Assembly (NCBI GenBank): GCA_028697615.1
Contig: JAQVET010000005.1
Span: 1-18,842, forward strand
Direction of reading: 5' to 3'
DNA: 18,842 nt
From: Minisyncoccota bacterium
GTDB taxonomy: Bacteria; Patescibacteriota; Minisyncoccia; Minisyncoccales; GCA-002788555
The notes below the pieces were generated by a model. It saw only the letters and a list, made by a program, of their open reading frames with translations, had not been told where the DNA came from and made no database searches. This document shows positions 1 to 5,815 of the stretch, piece after piece. Numbering within the stretch: position 1 is the first letter of the stretch; each line of letters begins with the position of its first letter. Both the position numbers and the translations under genes were made by a program.

Positions 1-670
1 GGCCATATTTACCGTTTCTAACAACAAGTTTACCGCCACATTGAGGACAAATTTTTGTAGTGGTGTTTATTTTTTCTGCTTCTTTCTTTGCTAATCTAAT
101 ATATTGTATTAATTTAAAGCCATCAATGAGTTCAATAGGTTTATCTTCAGCAAACTTTTCTGCCTCTAAAGTAAATTTATTGGTAGTAATAAAATATCCC
201 TTACTATTAGCTAAATGATCAGCTAAAGCCCCGTAAAAATCTCTCACCGCCCCAACTCCTACTTCTCGAGTAATAAACTTTTTACACTGAATATAATGTT
301 TAATACCATTCTTTTCTGCAATAATATCAACGCCTTGATCATAAGGACCTCCGCTAACATTGGTTTGATAACCTAATTTAGAGAACAAATCTGCGATATA
401 TCTTTCAAATTCATCAGGAGTCAGCCGCCTTAACTCATTAAGCAATTCCCTATCAGATAACCATTTGGCACCTCGTTTTAATCTAAATTTTTTTGCTATA
501 ACTGCAATAACTAATAACCCAATTAATACCACGAATCCATAAAACACCCCTCTCCAAAAACTCTCTTTATTAGTAAACCATAACGCAAATAAATAAATAA
601 CATATAACGGAAGCAGTTGTTCTATGGTATCTAAAATTATCTCTAATAATGAATCTTTACGTTTTGGCAT
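1..670 (-). CDS. Membrane-anchored Mrr-type restriction endonuclease, 3' end cut by window edge
   Basis: The gene starts at the ATG at 670 and stays open to base 1, giving about 223 residues. Two hydrophobic segments lie near residues 18-34 and 43-61. An Mrr/PD-(D/E)XK domain follows, with DEFERYIADLF, the GVDII aspartate and YIQCKKF, which match the Mrr-family E, D and QxK catalytic positions. The last visible residues, CPQCGGKLVVRNGKYG, begin a topoisomerase-type zinc ribbon. Members of the Mrr family cleave DNA, often methylated DNA, as type IV restriction enzymes. The membrane anchor suggests it acts on DNA at the envelope, which is inference. Upstream it is preceded by an HsdS-like relic rather than a clear promoter. 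AAGG about 5 nt before the ATG is a weak ribosome site. The family is secure; the substrate is unknown. Confidence 0.85.
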   Translation of the reverse strand, partial: MPKRKDSLLEIILDTIEQLLPLYVIYLFALWFTNKESFWRGVFYGFVVLIGLLVIAVIAKKFRLKRGAKWLSDRELLNELRRLTPDEFERYIADLFSKLGYQTNVSGGPYDQGVDIIAEKNGIKHYIQCKKFITREVGVGAVRDFYGALADHLANSKGYFITTNKFTLEAEKFAEDKPIELIDGFKLIQYIRLAKKEAEKINTTTKICPQCGGKLVVRNGKYG

Positions 671-687
671 ATACCTTATTTTACTTA

Positions 688-776
688 TTAGTTTTTAAAG
701 AATTTATTTAAAACACTAGCTAAAAGTTCTTGAAGTTTTGAATTATAATTTTATTTTCAATTAGTTTTTCGAGTTT
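688..776 (-). pseudogene. Decayed hsdS 3'-end fragment
   Basis: On the minus strand 776-738 reads KLEKLIENKI in one frame. After a shift of one base, 738-688 reads KLQELLASVLNKFFKN and then a stop. This pairing is the conserved coiled-coil and C-terminal end of type I restriction specificity subunits. A second copy lies at 5701-5809 with the same frame break, so it is unlikely to be chance. The fragment now forms the leader of the Mrr-type gene, 18 bp upstream of its start. Confidence 0.55.
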
Positions 777-789
777 TTATAAAATAGAC

Positions 790-817
790 TTGACAAAGAA
801 ATTACTGGGTGTATAAT
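790..817 (+). promoter_or_regulatory. Sigma-70-type promoter on the plus strand
   Basis: A perfect TTGACA (790-795) and a perfect TATAAT (812-817) are separated by 16 nt. Transcription would start near 824 and run rightward, against every gene here. No plus-strand gene follows; a terminator-like hairpin begins at 832. Confidence 0.6.
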
Positions 818-830
818 ATAATCACTAAAC

Positions 831-875
831 GTGAGGGGTATTCTATATGAGTGCCCCTCATTTTATTTATTTTTC
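831..875 (+). terminator. Intrinsic-terminator-like hairpin just after the plus-strand promoter
   Basis: TGAGGGG (832-838) pairs with CCCCTCA (854-860) around a 15-nt loop, and a T-rich run follows (861-875). The run is only on the plus-strand side, so this is not a normal terminator for the minus-strand NYN gene that stops at 867. With the promoter at 790-817 it predicts a transcript of roughly 45 nt. Confidence 0.5.
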
Positions 876-1502
876 CTCCATTTGTAATCTATATTTTAAA
901 TACTCAAAATCCCTAAAATTACTACTGGCAAATTGCCTTATTTCTTTAGCTGTTCTTGGCCCTCGTGCTAAAATTATTATTTCTTTTCCTAATTCTCTTA
1001 AATATTTTAAAACCGGGAGGAAATCTCCATCGCCGGATAGAATAATAACTCTATCAAAATTATCTTTTTCTTTCATTAAATAAAAAGCCATCTCAACATC
1101 ACAGTTAGCTTTTCTTTTTGTCGTTCCGTCCTCTTGTTCATATAATTTAACGGGCTTTAATTTTAGCTCGTAACCAAATTTCTTAAGATTTAAATAAAAT
1201 CTTGTCTTTTGTAAATGACGACTAATGAGCAGTAATTCAGCTTCATTTAACTTATATCCTTTCTGATTTATTAAATCAACTAAATATTTTTCTAATTTAT
1301 CAATGGGAACAGTATTATTATCTAAATAATTATATTTGAAATCGTATATCTCAACACCACCAAAATAAAAGGCCTTAGATATTTGATATTTATCTTTAAG
1401 ATATTTTAAAAGCTTCTGATAATCTATCTTCCAGCCTAAACTTTTTTCACCACCATAAAAAAGATTAGAGGCATCTATAAAACTAAAAGTTCTCATAGTC
1501 AT
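867..1502 (-). CDS. NYN-domain (LabA/DUF88) putative RNase
   Basis: This 211-aa protein has the PIN-like fold motifs of the NYN/LabA family. FIDASNLF is at the N-terminus (Asp10, Asn13). KANCDVEMA carries Asp135, and ILSGDGDF carries Asp158 and Asp160. These acidic residues form the metal site in NYN nucleases, which typically cut or process RNA. The length is normal for a stand-alone NYN protein. A second start two codons in (MRTFSFID, 1496) is equally possible; neither has a strong ribosome site. The gene lies downstream of an arsR-like gene, and a copy of the repeat found ahead of that regulator lies 114 bp upstream of this start, so it may be under that regulator's control (inference). 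The RNA target is unknown. Confidence 0.85.
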   Translation of the reverse strand: MTMRTFSFIDASNLFYGGEKSLGWKIDYQKLLKYLKDKYQISKAFYFGGVEIYDFKYNYLDNNTVPIDKLEKYLVDLINQKGYKLNEAELLLISRHLQKTRFYLNLKKFGYELKLKPVKLYEQEDGTTKRKANCDVEMAFYLMKEKDNFDRVIILSGDGDFLPVLKYLRELGKEIIILARGPRTAKEIRQFASSNFRDFEYLKYRLQMEEK

Positions 1503-1615
1503 TCCGACCGTTTTTTATTAAAATTAATATAAATATAGCTTATTTTTCATTTTTCCCGACCTAAATTTTATTTTAATTAATTTTTGACTTTGAATTCAAG
1601 ATTTATGATATTCTC

Positions 1616-1637
1616 ACATTCTCAAGAATATTAGAAT
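1616..1637. repeat. Putative ArsR-type operator, downstream copy
   Basis: These 22 bp are identical to 1933-1954. They contain ATTCT and AGAAT half-sites in opposite orientation and sit in the promoter region of the NYN gene. The arsR-like stop codon (1631-1633) lies inside the repeat. Additional TTCTCA/TGAGAA half-sites occur at 1611-1616 and near 1642-1650. Confidence 0.6.
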
Positions 1638-1897
1638 TTCTTTGAGAATTCAATAAACATCTTACCATAAGGCGATAATGAATGCTCTACTAATCGGCCT
1701 CGATATTTTTTGTTCAATAGACCCGCTTGAAGCAGTCTTCTTGTGTGCTCGGAAACCGTCTTAAGATTACAATTTAAAGTTTCTGCTATTTCTTCTAAAG
1801 ATATTCCCTCATTTTCAGCAACCAAAAATAAAATCTCTAATCGTCGATGATTAGCCGCTCCTTTAAAATACCTTTCAAGTTGTTTGGTTGTTTTCAT
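1631..1897 (-). CDS. ArsR-family winged-helix transcriptional regulator
   Basis: This is an 88-aa winged helix-turn-helix protein of ArsR type. The opening ANHRRLEILFLV, the helix-turn-helix EEIAETLNCNLKTVSEHTRR and the wing region LLNKKYRGRLVEHSLSPYGK match the family in order and length. The recognition helix is near residues 45-58. Only one cysteine (Cys43) is present, with no CxC metal site, so classical metal sensing is unlikely. The start is supported by AAAGGA about 5 nt upstream of the ATG. The same 22-bp sequence lies ahead of this gene and at its 3' end, ahead of the NYN gene, which suggests it represses itself and its neighbour. The signal it senses cannot be read from the sequence. 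Confidence 0.85.
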   Translation of the reverse strand: MKTTKQLERYFKGAANHRRLEILFLVAENEGISLEEIAETLNCNLKTVSEHTRRLLQAGLLNKKYRGRLVEHSLSPYGKMFIEFSKKF

Positions 1898-1923
1898 ATC
1901 CTTTAGTTTAACATAACTTACTC

Positions 1924-1956
1924 AACATTCCAACATTCTCAAGAATATTAGAATGT
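1924..1956. promoter_or_regulatory. Putative ArsR-type operator, upstream copy
   Basis: ACATTCT (1933-1939) and AGAATGT (1950-1956) form a perfect 7-bp inverted repeat with a 10-nt spacer. An extra AACATTC half-site lies at 1924-1930. Bases 1933-1954 are identical to 1616-1637. The palindrome is 35-60 bp upstream of the arsR-like start, where an autoregulatory operator is expected. Confidence 0.6.
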
Positions 1957-1974
1957 TTTTCACAGTTTAGGTTT

Positions 1975-2196
1975 TTAAATTTTAATCTCAAAAATTTTGT
2001 TTCTTTGTTTTGCACCCTTTACTAACCTTATTTTTGCTTCCGGGGTTTTAAAATAAGAAGCGAGGGTTTTTACCACTCTCCTGTTTGCCATACCCATTTT
2101 TGGCTTCTCTCTTACTTTGACCTCAAAACTATCCTCTGATTTTCTAATAATTTCTTCCTTTTTTGAATTAGGAAAAACCTTAATCTTAATTAACAT
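1975..2196 (-). CDS. DUF167/YggU family protein
   Basis: This 73-aa protein matches the DUF167 (YggU) family across its length. The N-terminal strand IKIKVFPNSKKEEI, the middle VKVREKPKMGMANRRVVKTLASYF and the closing KIRLVKGAKQRNKIFEI correspond to the family's VxPNAxxxxI, GxANxxLxxxLA and VxLxxGxxxRxK motifs. The usual 'P.dGkAN' appears here as 'PKMGMAN', a small variation. The family is widespread but its biochemical role is unknown. It starts inside the end of an 11-codon reading frame (2190-2225), so translation may be coupled to it. It follows the Panacea/RelE pair by 109 bp. Confidence 0.85.
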   Translation of the reverse strand: MLIKIKVFPNSKKEEIIRKSEDSFEVKVREKPKMGMANRRVVKTLASYFKTPEAKIRLVKGAKQRNKIFEIKI

Positions 2197-2225
2197 TTTT
2201 TAATTAATTCTTCAACTTTTTTCAT
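2190..2225 (-). other. Eleven-codon reading frame overlapping the DUF167 start
   Basis: ATG at 2225 opens MKKVEELIKKC and a TAA, overlapping the DUF167 ATG by 7 nt. A good AGGAG (2235-2239) lies 9 nt upstream. It could couple translation to DUF167. However, KVEELIKK also resembles the KVEKLIKK stretch of the HsdS relics, so it may be leftover coding sequence. Confidence 0.3.
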
Positions 2226-2229
2226 AAAT

Positions 2230-2304
2230 TTATTCTCCTAATTTTTTTGTTGGCCAGTTTTGATTGTTGAATTTTGATTTTGGTTGTTTTATTTTAACCA
2301 CAGT
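2230..2304 (-). pseudogene. Decayed hsdS fragment (start-of-TRD motif)
   Basis: One minus-strand frame is open for 24 codons and ends in NWPTKKLGE followed by TAA. W-x2-KKLGE is the typical opening of a target-recognition domain in HsdS. The frame has no start codon, and nothing resembling a TRD follows; instead KVEELIKK appears 21 nt later. It reads as an hsdS relic with the TRD deleted. Confidence 0.45.
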
Positions 2305-2305
2305 T

Positions 2306-2647
2306 CTATTTTTTATTTAATTGACGCAGATATTCGTTGATAAGCGCTTTATTCTCGTTTACCTGTTCGCCTTTAAAATATACTTCAATAAAATCAATCA
2401 TTTCTTCATTCTGCCTATATGTGTAAATGATACGCAAAGACGCGCCTCTTAAATATCTACAGAAGAAGCGCGCCTTTACTATTTTTAGTTTTTCTTGGCT
2501 GTATAAAATTACAAAATGCTTTCCGCTTCCAAGAGGAGATTCTGAAACCACTTTTTTGAATTCCAACAGGTCATCCGGCAATGATTTATATTTTTTTGAT
2601 AACCGTTTGAAATTCTTTGTAAATTCATTAGTTTCATTAAAGTTCAT
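2306..2647 (-). CDS. RelE/ParE-like toxin paired with the Panacea antitoxin
   Basis: This 113-aa basic protein begins TNEFTKNFKRLSKKYKSLP and has LKIVKARFFCRYLRGASLRIIYTY followed by IDFIEVYFKGE. That is the helix-helix-beta layout of RelE/ParE-superfamily toxins, in which the arginine-rich central strands form the active surface. Its start lies 11 bp inside the end of the upstream HTH-Panacea gene, so the two are translationally coupled, antitoxin first. RelE-fold toxins usually cut mRNA at the ribosome and ParE-fold ones poison gyrase; this sequence does not tell which. The family call is moderate because the sequence is divergent. The pairing is the stronger evidence. Confidence 0.7.
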   Translation of the reverse strand: MNFNETNEFTKNFKRLSKKYKSLPDDLLEFKKVVSESPLGSGKHFVILYSQEKLKIVKARFFCRYLRGASLRIIYTYRQNEEMIDFIEVYFKGEQVNENKALINEYLRQLNKK

Positions 2648-3419
2648 CTTCGTAATTTCTTACTGAGTGTTCTTGGTCGCGGTAAAATACGCTCTCATAA
2701 CTAATAATGTCGCCATCTTTATGAACACGCCAAGGCACATCGCTGTGAGAATACTTTGTTAATTCTTGAGCGTTTTTATCAGCAAGACGGGCAAGGACTT
2801 CATCGATATGTTTTATCTCTCGCGCCGACAACTTGCTTAAATCTGGCTCGCGACGAGGCAGATACTTTTTCTGGTCATACTGAAAATATTTGCTCTTGAC
2901 TCGTTCTATTTCACCCTTTTTCTCCATTTCTTCGGTAATCTTTTTAAACTCAACCGGTGTAGGTCCATAATGATTTTTGATGTATCTCGCCCCGGTTAAT
3001 TGTTCCTCAAACTTCTCGTAAAAATCAAAGTCAATAAAATAAAGCAATTTATATATAGCAGTTTCTCCAATATTAGGTTTAGCGCCAACCTTATCTAATA
3101 CATAAAGCAGAACTTCCTTAAATTTTTCAACATTAGCCCGAGGCACAATAATACGAATATTATTTTTCTTTTCTTTTATTTTCTCTTCCTCAAGAACAAC
3201 TTTAGGCGGACCAGAAATTGAATCTTTAATAAAATCTTCTAAAGATAATCCAAAAATACTGGCAAGTCTTTTTGCCTCTGATATAGTTAATTCCCTTTCA
3301 CCTTTTTCGATCTGCATATAAGTTTGCCGTGAAAGGCCGAGTTTATCTGCAATATATTCCTGAGAAAATTTATATTGCTCGCGAAGCGCTTTTAATTTTC
3401 TATATAAATCTTTAGCCAT
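2637..3419 (-). CDS. HTH-Panacea (DUF4065/SocA-like) antitoxin
   Basis: The 260-aa product has an XRE-type helix-turn-helix at residues 5-62 (LREQYKFSQEYIADKLGLSR, then TYMQIEKGER). A charged linker follows, then a Panacea/DUF4065 domain from about residue 97. The marks of that domain are AIYKLLYFIDFDFYEK, the RYIKNHYGPTPVEFKKI segment and, near the end, YSHSDVPWR. Panacea-domain proteins are known antitoxins (PanAT systems) able to neutralise unrelated toxins; HTH-bearing forms also repress their operon. The toxin gene overlaps its last 11 bp. The start ATG is preceded by a strong promoter with two palindromes, which fits autoregulation. The domain architecture is clear. Confidence 0.88.
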   Translation of the reverse strand: MAKDLYRKLKALREQYKFSQEYIADKLGLSRQTYMQIEKGERELTISEAKRLASIFGLSLEDFIKDSISGPPKVVLEEEKIKEKKNNIRIIVPRANVEKFKEVLLYVLDKVGAKPNIGETAIYKLLYFIDFDFYEKFEEQLTGARYIKNHYGPTPVEFKKITEEMEKKGEIERVKSKYFQYDQKKYLPRREPDLSKLSAREIKHIDEVLARLADKNAQELTKYSHSDVPWRVHKDGDIISYESVFYRDQEHSVRNYEDEL

Positions 3420-3433
3420 ATTATTTTGTAATC

Positions 3434-3462
3434 ATTTTACTCCTGTTAAGAAAACTTGTCAA
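3434..3462 (-). promoter_or_regulatory. Sigma-70 promoter of the Panacea/RelE operon
   Basis: On the minus strand, TTGACA (3462-3457) and TAAAAT (3439-3434) are separated by exactly 17 nt. The -10 ends 14 bp before the antitoxin ATG at 3419, so the leader would be very short. Confidence 0.75.
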
Positions 3463-3483
3463 GTGGATAAGTAGAAATACTTA
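3454..3483. promoter_or_regulatory. Palindromic operator candidates at the Panacea promoter
   Basis: ACTTGTCAAGT (3454-3464) is an odd-centre palindrome overlapping the -35. Next to it, TAAGTAGAAATACTTA (3468-3483) is a 6-4-6 inverted repeat. Both suit dimeric binding by the encoded XRE-type antitoxin (inference). Confidence 0.55.
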
Positions 3484-3519
3484 ACATTATGGCAAATCTA
3501 ATTTTCTCAATGCAATTTC

Positions 3520-3651
3520 CTAATTACTCATCTTCTTGCTTTCTTTGCTTCTTGTTAAAAAATAGAGTTGACCCCATTTTTCACGATTAAAGAAGAAAAT
3601 GGACGTGTCTTTATTTTTAAAATCCCATGCTTGAAATGGAGTTTTACACAT
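3520..3651 (-). CDS. Possible 43-aa protein downstream of xseB
   Basis: ATG at 3651 lies 5 nt after the xseB stop and opens 43 codons ending in TAG. The sequence is rich in aromatic and charged residues (MCKTPFQAWDFKNKDTSIFF, later FNREKWGQLY). I recognise no family. It could be a small co-translated protein. Against this, the stretch GGGGTCAACTCTATTTTTT (minus strand, about 3575-3557) resembles sequence found at ends of REP-associated Y1 transposase elements, so the frame could be a by-product of a mobile-element relic. There is no strong ribosome site; GAAGAG overlaps the xseB stop. Confidence 0.3.
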   Translation of the reverse strand: MCKTPFQAWDFKNKDTSIFFFNREKWGQLYFLTRSKESKKMSN

Positions 3652-3656
3652 CTCAA

Positions 3657-3863
3657 TTACTCTTCATTTGAATATTTTTTCTTTATTTCTTCGAATTTAT
3701 TTTCTGCCGTTTTAAGTCTCTCTCTGCATTCATTAATTAACTCCATTCCTTTTTCGTATTTTTGTAGGGCTTCATCTAAATCGATTTCTTCTCCCTGAAA
3801 CCATTCATTAATTTCTTCAATCTCTTGATAGGCTTTTGTGAAATTAAATTTTTCCTCTGGCAT
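3657..3863 (-). CDS. xseB: Exodeoxyribonuclease VII small subunit
   Basis: This 68-aa helical protein matches XseB in length and order. FTKAYQEIEEINEWF is followed by GEEIDLDEALQKYEKGMELI, the family's 'LDESLxxYExGxxL' core, and then the C-terminal helix CRERLKTAENKFEEI. Several small subunits bind each large subunit to form ExoVII, which degrades single-stranded DNA from both ends into short oligonucleotides. The gene starts 20 bp inside the end of xseA, so the two are translationally coupled and co-transcribed. This is a housekeeping repair function and looks intact. Confidence 0.93.
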   Translation of the reverse strand: MPEEKFNFTKAYQEIEEINEWFQGEEIDLDEALQKYEKGMELINECRERLKTAENKFEEIKKKYSNEE

Positions 3864-5283
3864 ATTTTTTTATTTTATTAATCGTTGAGAAAATGCGACC
3901 TTTATAAAATTTTGTTTGAATTGTTTGTTTAATTTTTAACCTGGCGGGATCTTTAATGATTTTTCCAAATTCATCCGAGGTAATAGTATAACCCTGTTTA
4001 AGTTTTAATTGAGGACTTGAGGGAATTAGTTTCCCTTCCTGTTGTTTTAAAAGCTTTTCCATTCTTTCTCTCCATCTATTTTTATTTTTGATTAAATTTT
4101 CTAAAAACTGCTCGATTTTAAATTTTTGGTTTTTTATTAAGCTTTTAATTTTTAAAAAATTTCTCTCAAATCCTCTTTCTAAAATTTCGAGTTCCCTAAA
4201 ATAATTTTGAAAACCAAAACTCAAATTTCTCACCAAGCCATCAAGCTCTCTCTGTTTTAATAAAATCTCTCTTTTGACTTTAGTGATTAGGTTTTTCTCA
4301 AAGAAAATAATTTTTTCATTAATGTACCCACAAATCTTACTAATAATAGAGTTAAAACTTCCCTCAAAAAAATGAACTTTTTCTTTGAAATTTCTTAAAA
4401 GATTATTAATCGAAACATTAATATTCTTTTTAAATTCATAAACTTTGACTGAGGCTGACTTCCAATTTTCACTTAAAATCTTTGCCGCGTGAGTGGGGGT
4501 AGATGCTCGTAAATCAGCGGCAAAGTCCACTAAGGTTTCGTCGTCCTCGTGGCCAATGCCCGTAATAATTGGAATTTTTGAAGCAAAAATAGCTTTGACT
4601 AGCTCCTCAGAATTAAATGGCTGCAAACTTTCCCAACCGCCCCCGCCTCGGGTTAATACCAAAACGTCAATCTTGGGAAGATTTTGATTAAACCAGCGAA
4701 TTCCTTCTTGAATTTCAGGGATTGCAAAACTTCCTTCAACCCTTGCATCGTAAAAGCAAACCCGAAGACCAAAATTTCCGAGATGAGTTTTAAAATCTTT
4801 TAGCCCTCCTTTTCCGTATTTTGAAGTAATTAGGCCAATATTTTCACAAAACCTGGGGATGGGTTTTTTAAATTTCAGATCAAAATAGCCTAGAGCAGAT
4901 AATTTCTTTTTTAAAATCTCGAACTGTTTTTTCAAAATACCTTCTCCTATTAACTCGATTCTTTCGACTTGAAATTTGAGCTCTCCTTTATCCTTTCTAA
5001 CTTCGGGGTAGCCAATTATTCTAATTTCCATCCCAGATTCAAGTTCCATTCCTAAATTTTCAATTTTTTCTCTCCATGTGAAACATTCTAAAATCGAATT
5101 ATTTTTATCTAAGAGACGGAAAAAAGTAAAGCGAGGATAATTATTTATCTTCTCCCCAATTTCTCCTTGAATAATCACTCTGCATGGTCTTAAAACTTCA
5201 TTTATAAAATCTAAAAACTCGGAAACGGTAAACACCTTCTCTTCGATTTTTGACTCTGTTTTTAAAATTTGATCTATTTTCAT
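3844..5283 (-). CDS. xseA: Exodeoxyribonuclease VII large subunit
   Basis: The 479-aa protein has an N-terminal OB-fold (about residues 15-110, beginning FTVSEFLDFINEVL), which binds single-stranded DNA. The catalytic domain is recognised by VLVLTRGGGGWESLQPFNSE and ITGIGHEDDETLVDFAADLR with ASTPTHAA, the strongly conserved XseA block with the GHE/D centre. A long coiled-coil C-terminal half follows, and a short closing domain (LKQGYTIT). XseA forms the nuclease with XseB, and xseB overlaps its end. The length is a little above that of E. coli XseA. Upstream lies a startless coding-like stretch, so the promoter position is unclear. Confidence 0.95.
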   Translation of the reverse strand: MKIDQILKTESKIEEKVFTVSEFLDFINEVLRPCRVIIQGEIGEKINNYPRFTFFRLLDKNNSILECFTWREKIENLGMELESGMEIRIIGYPEVRKDKGELKFQVERIELIGEGILKKQFEILKKKLSALGYFDLKFKKPIPRFCENIGLITSKYGKGGLKDFKTHLGNFGLRVCFYDARVEGSFAIPEIQEGIRWFNQNLPKIDVLVLTRGGGGWESLQPFNSEELVKAIFASKIPIITGIGHEDDETLVDFAADLRASTPTHAAKILSENWKSASVKVYEFKKNINVSINNLLRNFKEKVHFFEGSFNSIISKICGYINEKIIFFEKNLITKVKREILLKQRELDGLVRNLSFGFQNYFRELEILERGFERNFLKIKSLIKNQKFKIEQFLENLIKNKNRWRERMEKLLKQQEGKLIPSSPQLKLKQGYTITSDEFGKIIKDPARLKIKQTIQTKFYKGRIFSTINKIKKYARGKI

Positions 5284-5289
5284 TAAATT

Positions 5290-5472
5290 TTATTTCTCAA
5301 TTGCCGATGTTTCGCGTAACGAAACGAGGCGGAAAAAGAGATTTATCTCTTCGCCCAATTCTTCAACTTTTTGGCTTGCTTCGGTTAATAATTCTTCTGC
5401 TTTTTTATGGACTTTGTGAAACTGATGGACTAAATTCGCGATTTTTGATAAAAAACAGAACTTAACGAGTAA
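5290..5472 (-). pseudogene. Startless coding-like stretch upstream of xseA
   Basis: One minus-strand frame is open for 60 codons between stops and reads like a small amphipathic coiled-coil protein (FHKVHKKAEELLTEASQKVE, then ELGEEINLFF). It has no ATG or GTG; the only TTG would leave 22 residues. It ends 6 nt before the xseA start. I do not recognise the family. It may be a gene that lost its 5' end, or a gene with an unusual start codon. Confidence 0.35.
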
Positions 5473-5686
5473 TTAAATCTATTAAATTTCCTATCCCTTG
5501 AAGTATAATTCCTAATACTAAAAGACCTAATCCTAATCTTGCATAACGTAATTTTTTCTCATCAACTCTTGGTCCATTAAAACAGCCAAAACCTGTTAAC
5601 GATGGGCTATTTTTAAATATAAGAATCGTTCCAATTATCGTAAATAAAATTCCGAAACTTATAAAAATTATTGATATATTAATCAT
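5462..5686 (-). CDS. Small two-helix membrane protein, unknown function
   Basis: This 74-aa protein has two hydrophobic helices, roughly residues 4-25 (IIFISFGILFTIIGTILIF) and 49-70 (RLGLGLLVLGIILQGIGNLI). They are joined by a polar loop with one cysteine (GFGCFNGPRVDEKKLRYA). The layout predicts both ends on the same side of the membrane. I recognise no family. The gene follows the HsdS relic at 5701-5809 and precedes the coding-like stretch ahead of xseA, with no obvious functional partner. An AAGAG about 10 nt upstream is a weak ribosome site. The hydrophobic pattern and codon periodicity support a real gene. Confidence 0.6.
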   Translation of the reverse strand: MINISIIFISFGILFTIIGTILIFKNSPSLTGFGCFNGPRVDEKKLRYARLGLGLLVLGIILQGIGNLIDLITR

Positions 5687-5700
5687 AAACTAAAACTCTT

Positions 5701-5809
5701 CTATATTAATTCTCCTTTAAAAGATTTATTTAAAACGCTGTCAAAAAGTTCTTGAAGTTTGTGTTTTAATTTTATTTTTAATTAATTTTTTAATTAATTT
5801 TTCGACTTT
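5701..5809 (-). pseudogene. Decayed hsdS 3'-end fragment, best-preserved copy
   Basis: Minus-strand codons 5760-5701 read KLQELFDSVLNKSFKGELI and stop, which is the classic C-terminus of type I specificity subunits. Just upstream, in a neighbouring frame, 5809-5760 reads KVEKLIKKLIKNKIKTQ. Deletion of two bases in an A-run explains the break. It matches 688-776 in order and in break position. No intact hsdS, hsdM or hsdR is in the window. Confidence 0.65.
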
Positions 5810-5815
5810 TGGGTT

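Noticed and set aside
847..1083. Plus-strand reading frame opposite the NYN gene
   Set aside because: It lies entirely on the reverse strand of a well-supported NYN-domain gene, begins inside a hairpin, and has no family resemblance.
5309..5325. Small hairpin GTTTCG-CGTAA-CGAAAC as a terminator
   Set aside because: It has a short stem, no T-run on either side, and lies within the coding-like stretch upstream of xseA.
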